A stretch of 64,000 nt of DNA from Phoenix dactylifera (taxonomy: Eukaryota; Streptophyta; Magnoliopsida; Arecales; Arecaceae). The DNA lies in assembly GCF_009389715.1 (NCBI RefSeq), contig NC_052394.1, positions 23,004,899-23,068,898 of the forward strand, written 5' to 3'. Under the pieces are notes generated by a model. The model did no database searches and had not been told where the DNA came from. It saw nothing but the letters and a program-made list of their open reading frames with translations. Of this stretch, positions 23,101-32,387 are shown in pieces; position 1 is the first letter of the stretch, and each line of letters begins with the position of its first letter. The position numbers and the translations under genes are program-made.

Positions 23101-26100
23101 TGAAGGGCTTCTTTTTATGGAATCTATTCTTACCTCTCATGAATTTTCTGAATTTTCTCCCAAGCACTGCCATCCCTTCTTCATCAATATCTTCATCATC
23201 ATTTGAATCTTCCGATTCAGTTTGTTGTCTAGGGGTGGTAGTCTTTAGGGCAATAGGCTTTCTCCTCTTGACCTCATCTTCTGAATTTTGCCTCATTGTC
23301 AACTCATAGGTCATGAGTGATCCTAGAAGCTCCTCTAACTGCAGTGTGTTGAGGTCCTTTGCTTCTTGAATAGCGGTTACCTTGGCCTCCCAATTCCTTG
23401 GTAGAGACCTGAGAATTTTACGCACCAAATCAGAGTTAGAATAAGACTTTCCTAAACTCTTAAGCCCATTTATAATATCAGTAAAACGAGTAAACATATC
23501 AGTTATGGACTCAGTAGATTCCATTTTAAACAGTTCATACTTGTGTACTAATATGTTTATCTTAGACTCCTTAACTTGATTGGTCCCTTCATGTGTGACC
23601 TCAAGTCTATCCCAAATTTCTTTGGCGGTGGTGCAAGTGGATATTCTATTAAATTCATTTACATCTAAAGAGCAGTAAAGTATATTTACAGCTTTTGCAT
23701 TTAACTGTGCTAATCTTCTATCATTTTCATTCCAATCCATTTCTGGTTTGGGTATGATAGTGCCCTCTATGTTAAGTGTGGGTGTGTGAGGTCCTCTAGT
23801 GATGATTTGCCATAGTTCATAATCTGAAGCTTGAATGAATATCCTCATTCTGGCTTTCCAATATGTGTAGTTTGTGCCATTAAATAGAGGAGGTCTATTT
23901 GTGGATTGTCCCTCACTCATTGCACATCCCACTTGGGTTGTCATGATCTTTAACTCTTGATTGTTAGATCAATGAGTACTATTAGAGCACCTTGCTCTGA
24001 CACCACTTGTTGCCCAAGGTGACAAGCCAAGAGGGGGGGTGAATTGGTTTCTTCTTTACTTTAGTGCTTTTAAAACTTTCTTAGTTAACTGCGATGGATG
24101 CTTACTTAGGTTATTAGAGTGAGTTAAACTAATGCAAGAATAGAAAGTAAAGCAAGAGAGAATGAAAGCACAAACACAATCCAAACACAACAATATATAG
24201 TGGTTCGGTGCTCTCCTTAGCACCTACGTCCACTCCCCAAGCGTACCCTTGGGAATTCACTATAATCTCGCGGATTACAGTTGGATTGTTTTCCGGGCTC
24301 ACAATCCAAAAACCTTGTTGGTTTTACGGGATCACCAACGAACCTATACAACTTTGGTTTTCCGGGTTCACCAAAAACCTTGTTGGTTTTGCGGGCTTAC
24401 CAACGAACCTTTACAACTTTGGTTTTTCGGGTTTACCAAAAACCTTTGTTGGTTTTGCGGGCTCACCAACGAACCTTTACAAAGTTTTCAAACAAATGAA
24501 AAGAAAAGATTTAAACTCCTAAATGAGCATATAGAACAATATGAGCAATGAAGAAGAGTTAGAAAGAAATTATCGCTTTGAAGTCGCTTGGCTCTTCTTT
24601 GTCAAGGAAGCTTCACTCTTCAATGGGGGAAGGAGCTCTTGATGCCTCTTTGAATCTGCTCAATCCCTTTCTTTGATTTTTGAATGAAGCTCTTGATGAA
24701 GAAGATTAGGGCTCTTTGGTTTTCTTGTGTATACTTTGATTTCCCACTCAAAAGTTATTTATTCTGATGAATAGTGCCCTTTTAAATAGTTTTCAACCTT
24801 CCTTGGACAAGCCCCATTGGTCAGATTTGAAAAACTAGCCGTTACATGCCTTGGGAAGGACAAAAAGTACATCTGCAGAACTAGCCGTTACTGTTCAGCC
24901 CGTGTTTGGGTCGGCTCAACCTGTCCTTGGGTCGACCCAACTTGGCCTTGGGTCGACTCAAACATTCCTTGGGTCGACCCTCTCAGAGAACACAGAAACA
25001 TGAATTTCAAACTTCCTTCACTTGGGTCGACCCAACCATTCTTTGGGTCGACTCAAAGTTCACTTGGGTCGACTCAACTTCTTCTTGGGTCGACCCTCTC
25101 AGTAATTCCAGAGAGCCATTTTCTGTCTGTCTTTCTGTCTTCCATTTGGGTCGACCCTCTCAGTGTTTGGGTCGACTCAAAGTTCACTTGGGTCGACTCA
25201 ACTTCTTCTTGGGTCGACCCTCTCAGTAATTTCAGAGAACCATTTTCTGTCTGTCTTTCTGTCTTGCCTTTGGGTCGGCCCTCTCAGGGTTTGGGTCGAC
25301 TCAAGCTTGGGTCGACTCAACCACTGTGTGGGTCGACCCTCTCAGTAAATCCAGAGAGCATTTTTCCTTTGCATTTTGAGGTTCTTTGGAGGTTGGGTCG
25401 ACTCATGCCTACCTTGGGTCGACCCAACTCACTGTTCATTTGTGCTGTTTTTGCAGGAGTGTGCCAGATGATTCCTTTAAGTCCCGGGGTTGACCCAATC
25501 AACCTATGAGTCGACTCAATTCACACTTTGCTGCATTCTCAAGATTAGATCCATCCAAATGAACAAGACCATATATATATTTTCAATTAAACAAATATAC
25601 TGAGAGTAATGAACTTATAAATGAAGTATCAATTTAACTTATAGCAAGCTCTAGATAATTGCTTGTTAATCATCAAAATAACACTATCATCCTCAATGGC
25701 TATGGATCTGCCTTAAATCATTGGCAAGATTCACATTTAATGTATTGGAAGAACATTTAGCAATCCAGATTCCCTATGGAGTAGAAAATTATAACATGTA
25801 TCTAACAAACATGATAGAATGTGGTATTTGCACAGTACACCAGAGATCAGGAACGAACTGAAGTGAAGAGGAGGAACGAACTGAAGTGAAGAGGAGGATC
25901 GTATACCTTAAGCAAACCAACAGTAGCAGTTTCTGAAATCTCTATGAAAAGTTCTGGCACATTGAATGATTTGATACTGAGTTTCACTGCAAAAGAAAAG
26001 TACTTGTTTCTCATAAGACCATAATGACAGGGTCAAAAAAATGAAGTCAAATATTAAAAAGTCATCATCTTTCCATCAAAACCTATCATACCATGGAAAT

Positions 26101-27592
26101 TTTCAGATTTATATGATGACATTTGACCGGAAGCAGGAGATGATGTGCCATTCCCTGCAAAAGGTAAAATATTTTGTTTAAATCTCCTAAAATTCAAAAA
26201 GGAAGATAGGGATGGTAAACTATATAAAACTTATATAAGGAGATACCTCCATGCAGAGCAGCATGTAAATTATTTGTTTTGTAATTTATTTCTTTTTCAG
26301 ATGAGTTACACAAGCCTTTGCTACTAGTTCCCCCATCAGATAGTGACATTGAGCGGTGCTCAAACACCTTTTTCCTCTTAAATGAATACCTCTGTGTCCT
26401 TCGCCGTGTGTAACAAAATTTCAGACTGTGAAAAGCAGGCTTCATATCTAAATCTGATTATTAAAAAAAAAAATCTAGTTTATGAGGTTTGCCAACATAC
26501 AAACATTATTTACCAAAAATAGGACAGAAGTAACAGTATTGAGGTCATCTTCTGACAGGCAGAAAAAAGTCATGGAGATAATCAGCATACCAGTTTTAGA
26601 AAACAGCTTTCTTATTTTATGATATTGAGGCTTCAAGGCCTTAGAAGTTATGGTGCGAGGATGAGTGCACCCGGAAGAGTTTTCGTCATCATCTCTATCT
26701 ACAATTAGTTCTGTATCATCCCGACAAATGAGAAAGGAGCTAATACGAGGAATGTGATGCCCATGCAGAGGCACCTCAATGCTGCTGTCTGAGCTAGCCA
26801 AAGCAGGGGGTTTAGCATCCAGCTCCACTGGATTGTCCGAACTCCAGGAGTGCTGGATGTTTTTAACCACTGCAGCTTCAGCTTCATGCTGCTCAGATAC
26901 GAACCGTGTCTTGATCCCATCCATGAATTCAGCTTCACATGACTCTGCAGAACCAGGAGAGTAACTTTCAGTGCAACAATTCTTGGCAGTTGTGCCAAGA
27001 GAATATCCAAGTGCTTCCTTGCTGCCATTAGCTGCAAAATCCCCAGTATAAATATCCTGGTTCAATACATCAGATTTTACAACAACAAAAGTAGATCCTG
27101 AAGCTGTTGCTTTTGAAATTTGCGAATGTTCCTTCAAAGTGTGGGCAATCTGCCTCTGGATGGGAAGTTCAGGAGCAGATGAAATTTCCTTACATCTTAC
27201 TTGATCAAAAGCTTCATCTTGGCATAGCTTCTTTTCATCCAGTTGTTTCTCTTCCTCCAGTTGCCCCTGTTTAACATTCTGGTTAGAATTTCCGAGTATG
27301 CTATGCAGGGTCGAAGAATTTTCTCTCTCTAGTATCTTCCCTGCTACAGCTGCGAGCAAGTCAAATGCACACATTTGGCCATCCACCACCTTCCTTCTAA
27401 CTGAACGCTTTCTCTGTAACTCAACTATAAGAGATTAGAAAGAGTTCACCGAAACCCATTTGGAAAAGGGGGGAAAATCCAAGTAAATGGCTTGTGATAG
27501 AAAACAAATACCTTGGCAGATTTTGGAATTTGAGGCATTGCAGGAACGTGGTAGCCATTGAAACTGTATTCCAACCTCTTCTTAAACACCAT
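11127..27592 (-). CDS. TRP/RTBP-like telomere-repeat-binding protein (9 exons)
   Basis: Minus-strand coding exons: 27592-27512, 27413-26591, 26447-26247, 26154-26092, 25986-25907, 14580-14336, 13880-13548, 13457-13394, 11300-11127. They total 2,064 nt, all phases agree, and the product is about 687 aa, a usual family length. The N-terminus reads [17 protein letters not shown], typical of plant TRP proteins. A ubiquitin-like domain at about residues 390-475 spans exons 5 and 6 ([20 protein letters not shown]). The C-terminal Myb-like domain starts at about residue 579 ([20 protein letters not shown]). Its telobox, VDMKDKWKT, crosses the exon 8/9 junction, followed by [20 protein letters not shown]. 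Known family role: nuclear proteins binding duplex plant telomere repeats (TTTAGGG) through the Myb/telobox domain. Intron 5 is 11.3 kb because a Copia element lies in it; intron 8 contains a LINE. The coding frame is intact despite both insertions. Confidence 0.92.
11815..13290 (+). mobile_element. 5'-truncated L1-like LINE in intron 8 of the TRP-like gene
   Basis: An 11-bp direct repeat, AAGAATTATTA, flanks the insert at 11804-11814 and 13291-13301. The plus strand starts inside the reverse-transcriptase C-terminal region ([20 protein letters not shown]). It continues through LAFLAK and WNDSLLGP-like motifs into a zf-RVT domain (12,330-12,740; [19 protein letters not shown], then [14 protein letters not shown]). 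It ends with AATAAAGGTTGGGTGGCTTTGCC and a short A-run. Stop codons interrupt it, so it is inactive. It lies antisense to the host gene. The missing 5' end is usual for target-primed reverse transcription. Confidence 0.9.
13504..13532. repeat. T10-G18 homopolymer pair beside an exon
   Basis: Ten T then eighteen G on the plus strand, about 15 bp inside intron 7 from the exon 7 donor of the TRP-like gene. The length may be unreliable because such runs slip in sequencing and assembly. Confidence 0.85.
15207..15389. repeat. about 66-bp tandem repeat inside the LTR
   Basis: Units end at about 15,258, 15,323 and 15,389. Each carries TTGGTTTTCCGGG, then CCAAAAACCTTGTTGGTTTT and CACCAACG or TACCAACG. 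The same array is in the other LTR at about 24,291-24,472. Confidence 0.85.
15825..16435. repeat. GTCGAC palindrome array in the LTR
   Basis: About twenty copies of TTGGGTCGACTCAA or TTGGGTCGACCC-type words, many perfectly palindromic around GTCGAC, spaced 15-60 bp apart and often followed by CTCTCAG. There is also a longer internal duplication carrying TTTTCTGTCTGTCTTTCTGTCTT. The array recurs at 24,908-25,517 in the other LTR and in short form at 18,904-18,980. Confidence 0.9.
16613..17218 (-). other. multiple polypurine tracts before the 3' LTR
   Basis: In element sense, A/G-rich AAAGGGGGAGA-type tracts lie at about 16614-16626 (next to the LTR, the likely functional one), 16734-16743, 16781-16790, 16957-16966, 17148-17160 and 17205-17218. 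Multiple PPT copies upstream of the 3' LTR are a recognised Sirevirus feature. The first would prime plus-strand DNA synthesis. Confidence 0.8.
17454..18761 (-). CDS. extra ORF of the Sirevirus, downstream of pol
   Basis: An intact 435-aa ORF on the element's sense strand, between pol and the polypurine tracts, where an env-like ORF sits in some Sireviruses. It shows no signal peptide and no clear membrane segment, so it does not look like an envelope protein. The N-terminus is basic and Pro-rich. The middle part (about residues 65-260) has the pattern [32 protein letters not shown] and [19 protein letters not shown]. This recalls the plant transposon-associated family Pfam calls Transposase_32 (PF20167), but that is from memory only. 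A Ser/Pro/Glu-rich linker follows, then a coiled-coil-like stretch (about 330-385) and an Arg-rich tail. Function unknown. Confidence 0.7.
   Translation of the reverse strand: MGPKRAVAKRSGRVSRVQQEERRPTEPSPVSPPREARAEVPPPPSPSVLLARFAGRPVTTGRRIHSEFFNQEGFRIWEWIQRQGWEYLCSLDVVIYPGLVQEFYAFLKTGMGGLVSDVRGVRIRVSEESLSELLHLPCSGAIPERSDNKMRALQLIMENENFDFSQKVIASSLSAEMRLLLNMINRILFPKTGRFDLISERDLAVMECMIRGIPLNLPAMILRQMRKVISSNRVSLPYGMILTLIFRQHGLPLEEEAFKNLQPTDTYTARSLIRMGYEKVNGQWIHTGAGIQGEAPEGEVPEGEDEEPMDHPTAPSEAGPSSSAPPTDTDDFWSRMTELMSAQARTITDGLTSRLDARLDVMSADISDLRQQIGALRRERETHGPSVPQAAESEISAQSHPARRAPRQTQSHQARPPLATYARRMRTRSQPLDSP
18904..18980. repeat. internal GTCGAC cluster of the Sirevirus
   Basis: Four GGGTCGAC words in about 75 bp between the extra ORF and pol. 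They match the motif that dominates the LTRs. No other part of the internal region shows it. Confidence 0.85.
19167..20852 (-). CDS. Sirevirus pol, 3' part: reverse transcriptase and RNase H
   Basis: A Copia RVT_2-type reverse transcriptase: [20 protein letters not shown], the [12 protein letters not shown] region, [11 protein letters not shown], and the catalytic YVDDIIFGA. It is followed by a Ty1/Copia RNase H ([39 protein letters not shown]). The frame is open to a natural stop near 19,167. The apparent start near 20,852 is not a real initiation site. This segment is the continuation of the pol frame at 20,783-22,267, separated by a frameshift of one base in the overlap. Confidence 0.93.
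   Translation of the reverse strand: MPATTTQDVPKEWRYAHGHPKDLIIGDPSQGVRTRSSLRNLNDYLAFVSQLEPKTYEEAEKDTNWINAMQEELNQFKRSNVWTLTERPKHNSVIGTKWVFRNKLDENGVVIRNKARLVAKGYNQEEGIDYDETFAPVARLEAIRLLLAFACFMDFKLYQMDVKSAFLNGIIEEEVYVEQPPGFENHELPNHVFKLHKALYGLKQAPRAWYDRLSKFLIDNDFCRGNVDKTLFLKRKDKNLLVVQIYVDDIIFGATNDTLCKEFADLMHGEFEMSLMGELSFFLGLQIKQTKEGIFIHQTKYTREILKKFGNENHKGIGTPMNPTNKLDKDEKGKSVDIKLYRGLIGSLLYLTASRPDIVFSVGICARYQSDPKESHLSAVKRILRYLRGTTTIGLWYSRDSCLDLLAYSDADFAGCKLDRKSTSGTCQFLGNNLVSWFSKKQNSVALSTAEAEYIAAGSCCAQVLWLKQQLEDYGVKLENIPIKCDNTSAINLTKNPVQHSKAKHIEIRYHFIRDHVQNGNVCIEHICTEKQLADIFTKPLSEDRFCMLRRELGICDPFIE
20783..22267 (-). CDS. Sirevirus pol, 5' part: protease and integrase
   Basis: It begins with the aspartic protease ([13 protein letters not shown]). 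It continues through the GAG-pre-integrase zinc-binding region (HRRLGHAS, then CGPCSLGKQ) and the integrase core ([16 protein letters not shown], and [19 protein letters not shown] with the catalytic Glu). The frame closes just after a [14 protein letters not shown] stretch, where the RT segment continues in another frame. The segment is in the same frame as gag, which ends two codons earlier at a TGA. Confidence 0.93.
   Translation of the reverse strand: MQVCLAADKVEKRWYLDSGCSRHMTGDEDQFVTLEPKNGGVVTYGDNGKGYIIGKGKIFIAPSVFIENVLLVKGLKHNLLSISQFCDKGFKVTFEASVCIITNPKDNSIVLVGQRQRNIYLVDLQELGKKNGLCLITNEEKKNETSWLWHRRLGHASMELISKLVKKELIKDVPKLTFEKDKICGPCSLGKQTKSSFKSKNVVSTTRPFELIHMDLFEPTRTTSLGGKKYGLVIVDDFSRYTWVLFLAHKNEAFSEFLKLYNKIINEKKLTLVAIRSDHGTEFENQHFEEFCTKNGISHQFSAPRTPQQNGVVERKNRTLAEMARTMLCESNLPNYFWAEAINTSCHILNRVLIRPITKKTPYELWNNRKPTAKYFKVFGCRCFILNNGKEDLSKFDAKSDEGIFLGYSTSSKAYRVFNKRTLVVEESVNIIFDESDSESARKESIVDDDTGIIDFEKLNIDDVPNQDKGEDCLPPQPKTCQKNGGMHMDIPKT
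22268..22276 (-). other. gag-pol junction with two in-frame TGA codons
   Basis: In element sense the junction reads TCTTGATTTTGATTGCAGGTG. Gag and pol share one frame, split by TGA-TTT-TGA. The bases TTTTGATTGCAG also resemble a 3' splice site. Confidence 0.85.
22274..23944 (-). CDS. Sirevirus gag
   Basis: A 556-aa Gag of the Copia UBN2 type. The N-terminus has [18 protein letters not shown] and the mid region has [21 protein letters not shown] first zinc knuckle, [14 protein letters not shown], lies at about residue 300. An acidic and coiled-coil-like stretch follows, and a second knuckle, [14 protein letters not shown], lies at about residue 497. The length and paired knuckles fit Sirevirus Gag, which forms the particle and packages RNA. 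The frame is intact and ends at a TGA one codon before a second TGA. Confidence 0.93.
   Translation of the reverse strand: MTTQVGCAMSEGQSTNRPPLFNGTNYTYWKARMRIFIQASDYELWQIITRGPHTPTLNIEGTIIPKPEMDWNENDRRLAQLNAKAVNILYCSLDVNEFNRISTCTTAKEIWDRLEVTHEGTNQVKESKINILVHKYELFKMESTESITDMFTRFTDIINGLKSLGKSYSNSDLVRKILRSLPRNWEAKVTAIQEAKDLNTLQLEELLGSLMTYELTMRQNSEDEVKRRKPIALKTTTPRQQTESEDSNDDEDIDEEGMAVLGRKFRKFMRGKNRFHKKKPFIKGNSSKEKGKDKEKEKETPICYECNKPGHYKIDCPDLKWMARKLKKKNFMADWSESEESSSEDEDHQDTAQICHMANDDEVDSELDCDFTVDELHDAFLELMEEHKKVINKNKALKEENQSLIKDKIKLSHNYETLSRKLENETKNLIAENIKLKEDAEKYKTLVDKFTLSSTKLNLILDSQKAVYDKAGLGYKTNRKQKLLKNIFVKAKNENITCYYCNKLGHRAYECNFRKSSQNKSSNNQKIKFKKVWVPKGTWSTNPKGPNLVWVPKVSS
23994..24006 (-). other. 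primer binding site of the Sirevirus
   Basis: On the minus strand TGGTGTCAGAGC lies two bases inside the 5' LTR. It differs by one base from the TGGTATCAGAGC site complementary to initiator-Met tRNA used by many Copia elements. Confidence 0.85.
24008..25695 (-). repeat. 5' LTR of the Sirevirus
   Basis: The partner of the LTR at 14924-16612, with the same TG...CA ends, tandem repeat and GTCGAC array (24,908-25,517). Differences seen by eye include one G in the early poly-G run, a TTT/GAT change near 24,738 and single transitions within the GTCGAC words. Confidence 0.95.
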
Positions 27593-29335
27593 GTCTCAGA
27601 GACTCATGACTTCAAGAAGATCATCGAGCAGCAAGGAAAACATCACTGATTCCACGACCTTTCTTCAGATGCAAAAATGGAGACGCATACCGTATGCAGG
27701 TTCAGTTGCTCCATTAATCCAACGAGTATATGAAATACATACCATGGTGCTGGAACGAAAGAAACAACCTGCAAACAGAGCAGATATTAAATTTGCTGAC
27801 AAAGAGATGCTTCAATGGGCAATATATATATATATATATATATATCAAGGTACTTGAACCAACCATGAAGACCTATGACTAGGTATGAATCAAAAATAAA
27901 GTTACTGATTGTAAAATCCCAACACTAAACGCCCTTCTCCCAGAAGCCTACCAAAACTTCATTGTCCACAAAACTAACAGATGGATAGCGGTTCATATGG
28001 TGTCATACATCACACGAAAGACATTTCAACAAAAAACCCTAAGATTGAACCGACAAAGTATCGCAGCTTCTAAAAGAAAAACTAATCAAAATGTTTAACC
28101 CCTGCTACAGTAATCGATCAGAAAAAGGATATATGCTTCAGCTTCCATTATAGCAGGATATTTAACAGTCAATCAATTTCTATTATATTGTCCAAATCCC
28201 AACAAACTGCTAACGAATCTAAAAGCTATATGAAGGAGTGATAGATTTAATGAACATCAGGAGATCCAATTAAGGAAAGAAATCCAAGAAAAGCGTTAGA
28301 AGCTTCATAAAGGGAATGTAAGTGTAATTAATGGAATCAGAATTATGAAGCACCGTATTAAAACACAAAACCATGAGATATTAAAAAAAAGATCATAAAT
28401 TTAAAGCGGAAACAGATCAAAGATGTTACCTTTAAGCGCCTCTGATGATCCTTAGATCCGCTCATTTCTAAAGAAAGTCATACCAGATTAAAGAATCTAT
28501 GGCATTTTGTAAATAATTCCTGCAAAGTTATAATAACAGAAAAACCTCTTTCCTTCCATCTAAAGCAAAATAAAGCTTATATCGTCCCCCTTTTCAAAAA
28601 AAAATGTTTACAAAGGATCAAACGAGATCAAGTACAAGAGGAAAAGGAAAACGGTAACAGCATCAGGAACCGCGAGACAAGGAATTCAATTGATGGAGAA
28701 TTCAATAAAAAAAACATGAAATCCATAAAAAAGATAGGATCTTGATTGTCCTGTGGCCGTTTTTCCTTTGAAAAAAAAACAGAATTCAAGAGAAAGTTTT
28801 CTTTTTCAAATAGATCATCACAGACACGTCCAGAAGAGAGCAGAACCAGCACGGAAAAGGAATCACGAATTTTTCGAGGATCGGAGAAAAAATAATTGGA
28901 AATTAGCTCTCAAGACCGTCTATCCGAAGAATACGGGTAAGAAACAGCATGGAATCCGATCCGCTCCTCACCTCCGCAAGAAAGATTCGGTCAGAAAACC
29001 GCATAAAATTCCTCAAGATTCTCGTCCGAAGGAAGATCGCCGAGAAATAGAACAATTCCGGCCAAGCCCGGCAGCGACGATATCGCCAGAATGCGAGAAA
29101 ACCACCCCCGATCTCGATGGGAATTCAAGATTTGCTTCATGCACGCGATCTCATTTTTTTACCAAGAAATCTCTAATTCGGACGGAGCCTAATTCGGAAG
29201 CCTAATTTTTCTCTTCCATTTCTAATCGCCTGCTCTCTCTCTCTTTCCCTCCCTCCCTCTGACCGAGAGAACACCAAACCCCATAAAAACCACCCTCTGT
29301 TTTCCTTAAGCCCCAGCTTTTATACCATTGACACC
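27593..29335 (-). promoter_or_regulatory. 5' leader and promoter of the TRP-like gene
   Basis: A minus-strand TATA box, TATAAAAG, at about 29324-29317 suggests transcription starts near 29,290. That is 1.7 kb upstream of the ATG at 27592, so the leader is probably spliced. A plausible donor, CTTAAAG/GTAACA, is at about 28,432, and a plausible acceptor, TTTGCAG, is near 27,770. A CT/GA-rich stretch (about 29,210-29,260) lies in the leader. ORFs in this interval look random. Confidence 0.5.
27822..27844. repeat. (AT)n microsatellite
   Basis: A short AT run just upstream of the TRP-like start codon, in the 5'UTR or a 5'UTR intron. Confidence 0.85.
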
Positions 29336-30024
29336 TGCGACCGGGTAGTCCGGTAAAATCCACGGGTTCCCAGATCGCCGGTAACCAAACCTCCCTCGCC
29401 TTTTCCTCTCCAAGTGCTGAACTTATTCCCTTTTGATGCCCGCCACGTGTACAAACCAGCGATCGTACGGTTAATGATGGTGATCTTTGATCCGAGACGT
29501 GATATGGCAAGTATTGCCTTCGTTATTGCTCAAATCAGCATGGCAGCAAGGCTTGAGTTATTAGGTTACTAAATATTCATCTGGCAGACTTGCACATTAA
29601 ATCTTATGACCGAGTTAGGAGGGCCGTTCAAACTTTCATGAATAACTAAAAGGCTATGAATGTTAGTATAACTGCTACATGTAATCCTGGTAATCATCAT
29701 TTATTAGATGCTAAATCTTTTACTTGGTGGTAAGTGAAGCTCAAGACCACTTATCACAAAAATAGCATACAAGTACACGTATACGTTAATGTATATAATT
29801 TTCTACAGTTTTAATTGGCATCAAAAAAAAATCCATAGTTTTAATAATTCTAGTTTTAGTACCTCTTTTAAGTAAAGAGTCAGAGTTAAATGAATCAAGA
29901 TGTAAACCCCTGCTTCATGCGGATTAAATAAAGCGTTATTTCTCAATATCGCAAAAAAAATAGTTAATAGTTAAACATGCAAGCATAAGTAGTGGGAATC
30001 GTGCATCTCCAAGATATATTCGGC

Positions 30025-30365
30025 GAATAACCGATGTGGGACTAAACACATACCCACATGAGTCCTCACAATCTCATCCCTATTTAAGTCCTGACATTTT
30101 CGTCAGGTTAAGGATTAAGTTCATTCAAATCTAATCACAAATACCATGGTTGGCCTATGGTCAACCCCAATAGAACCGTGCTGCAGTGTTCTCTAGTCTA
30201 CATAGGTTATAGGCCCACTCTAATACCGTTTGTAATAACTCAGGATCTTGCCCAAAATAACTAATTAGAAGGTATTATTTGTGTTTCTTAATTCTGTATA
30301 AGTAGTCAAAATCTATCTAGCAAATAATCAATATGAAACTAAACAGACATTCGTATGAGTCCTAC
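30025..30365. repeat. degenerate retroelement-like repeat, two related ends
   Basis: AACCGATGTGGGACTAAACA with CATGAGTCCTCA at about 30,030-30,069 recurs in weaker form at about 30,325-30,364 (AATCAATATGAAACTAAACA with TATGAGTCCTA). Between them lies CTCTAATACCGTTTGTAATA, similar to the primer-site neighbourhood of plant LTR elements. It is probably a decayed LTR-type fragment. Exact boundaries are not visible. Confidence 0.45.
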
Positions 30366-32157
30366 GAATGTCTGCCGTCCTTCCCATTTGAGCCGGTGAC
30401 GTTGCGCAGGGGAACGGATAGCGTGGCCCATGGAGCGGCCGCTGAGGGCTAGCAACATTGGTACGGGGATAAAGGGGAAGGCGAGGTGAGGGGTGGAAAT
30501 AACTATTTTGTGCGGTGGGGAATGAGTGGGGTCCGGACGGTCGAGGGCGAGAGGAGAGAGAAGCACCATGCCACCAAGTCTCCCGCAGCGGTCTACTCTG
30601 ATCATGCTACTACAATGCTTCCTCGCCGATCTCCAGCCAAATGAATTCCTAATCATCATGCCCTTCTTATATTCGAGTGATTAAGAATTTTGATAAAAAC
30701 ATTAGAGCCATGACTTTCTAGATTCGAAGGAATCAAAACATTAGAGCCATGATATAATTTATTTGACTTAAATATTTATATATTTTTAGCATAAAAACTA
30801 AAAATAGAAGAAGGATTAAAGGTAAAGGGAAGACTATACATGATCTTAGAATCGACATTTCAATATAACTATTAAACTTGTATTTATTGTTTTGTCCTGA
30901 GATGATATCATTGCTCGAAAAATATCATATTTTAAAAACTTTATTTTTGTATTTCTTATTTATTTTATTAGCTAAGATAAATTTAATTGTGGTCCCCACT
31001 GCCCACTTGGGTAACCGTAGATGGCTACCTAAAATAACAAAATTTTTTTGCATGAATATTCTTCTGAAAATTTAAATTTACATAAATACCCTTTTAAAAT
31101 TTATATTTATTTTTGTCCTCTCATAAAATATTGTTTTGTATGAATGCCTCTAATATAACAGTTCTTCTAACACCGTTAATAAAAAGCATATTTATTTTAA
31201 TTAAAAATAAAATAAATTTTTGAAACTATCTTTTTGTCTTCCATCGCCATCGTCTTATAAATATTTTTTTTTTTGCACATTTAACCATTAAAAATATTTT
31301 AGTCATTAATTTTAATTTGAAATCGTTAATTTTTTAACGACATTAGATGGCATGGGTACATATGCAAAAATAAGGATAAAAAAGATAGAATAAAAAAACA
31401 AGTGTTTTACGAGGATATATATGTAAATATTAATTTTGAAAAAATATTTATACAAAATTTGATATTTAGACGGCCCTAAAAAAAAACCCAAATAAGAATA
31501 AAACCCCATTCGGAATCTTACGCCAAAAGGATCATATTAATGGCTTTTTTTGAACTACCAGTTTTATCTGGCATTGTTTTTGTGGCTGCTGTAAAACTAG
31601 TAGACTGCTCTTGATTTATATTAAATGAAAAATATATGACACGCAATACACATGGAGAGACAAGAGCAGCGTAACAGAAGATTTGCAATAAGGCTAACAT
31701 CTACACCTCTATCAGCATTTATTAAGAGTAGTTGACGATGTTGAGAGATTTTCCACATAAACACTAGTTGAACCAGCATAATAAAAATGAAAATTAATTC
31801 CTCACCCTTCCGATGACAGATCGAAAGTTGAATTCAGCTAGAATAGCTTAACTAAATTTTTCCGCACAACAAGTGTTAGCTTGCAGCCATCGCATGGTTG
31901 AAGATAGAAATGTCAGCGCGTGCTATGACTGTGATTAAGAGAGATGGAAGGCTAACTATTAAAAAAAAATAACAGAAGAAAAAGAAAAAAAAAAAGAACA
32001 TGAGGCCATATAAATTTTAAAATATTGCAAGACCAAGCCTCATCCCTATCCAACGACATCTGGTGCGCGGAGTCATCTAGTAAAATTGCAAGTGCATACA
32101 GCAACAGCCAAATTAAAAACTTCAGATATTTAGGTGAGTTTTTCATATTAAAAAAAG

Positions 32158-32181
32158 TACGTACATACATACATACATACA

Positions 32182-32273
<92 letters not shown>

Positions 32274-32294
32274 TATATATACACATATATATAT

Positions 32295-32381
<87 letters not shown>

Positions 32382-32387
32382 TACATA
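32158..32387. repeat. compound (CATA)n-(TA)n-(CA)n microsatellite
   Basis: About 230 bp of ACAT tetranucleotides, followed by alternating AT and AC runs and a long final AT run. The Tyr/Ile/His/Cys-rich ORFs on both strands here are artefacts. Confidence 0.97.

Larger units (their letters stand above)
14924..25695 (-). mobile_element. full-length Sirevirus-type Ty1/Copia retrotransposon
   Basis: The element is 10,772 bp with LTRs at 14924-16612 and 24008-25695 and a 5-bp target duplication, ATGGC, at 14919-14923 and 25696-25700. It is coded on the minus strand: gag, pol (protease, integrase, RT, RNase H), then an extra ORF before the 3' LTR. Sirevirus hallmarks are visible: long LTRs, a large Gag with two zinc knuckles, a primer site resembling the initiator-Met one, and repeated AAAGGGGGAGA-type polypurine tracts. 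By eye the LTRs differ at about ten positions, mostly transitions, so the insertion is recent. It lies in intron 5 of the TRP-like gene in the same transcriptional sense. A frameshift in pol probably makes this copy non-autonomous. Confidence 0.95.

Noticed and set aside
28753-29205. A 150-aa plus-strand ORF rich in Lys and Arg
   Set aside because: It overlaps the minus-strand leader of the TRP-like gene, has low complexity, and shows no domain.
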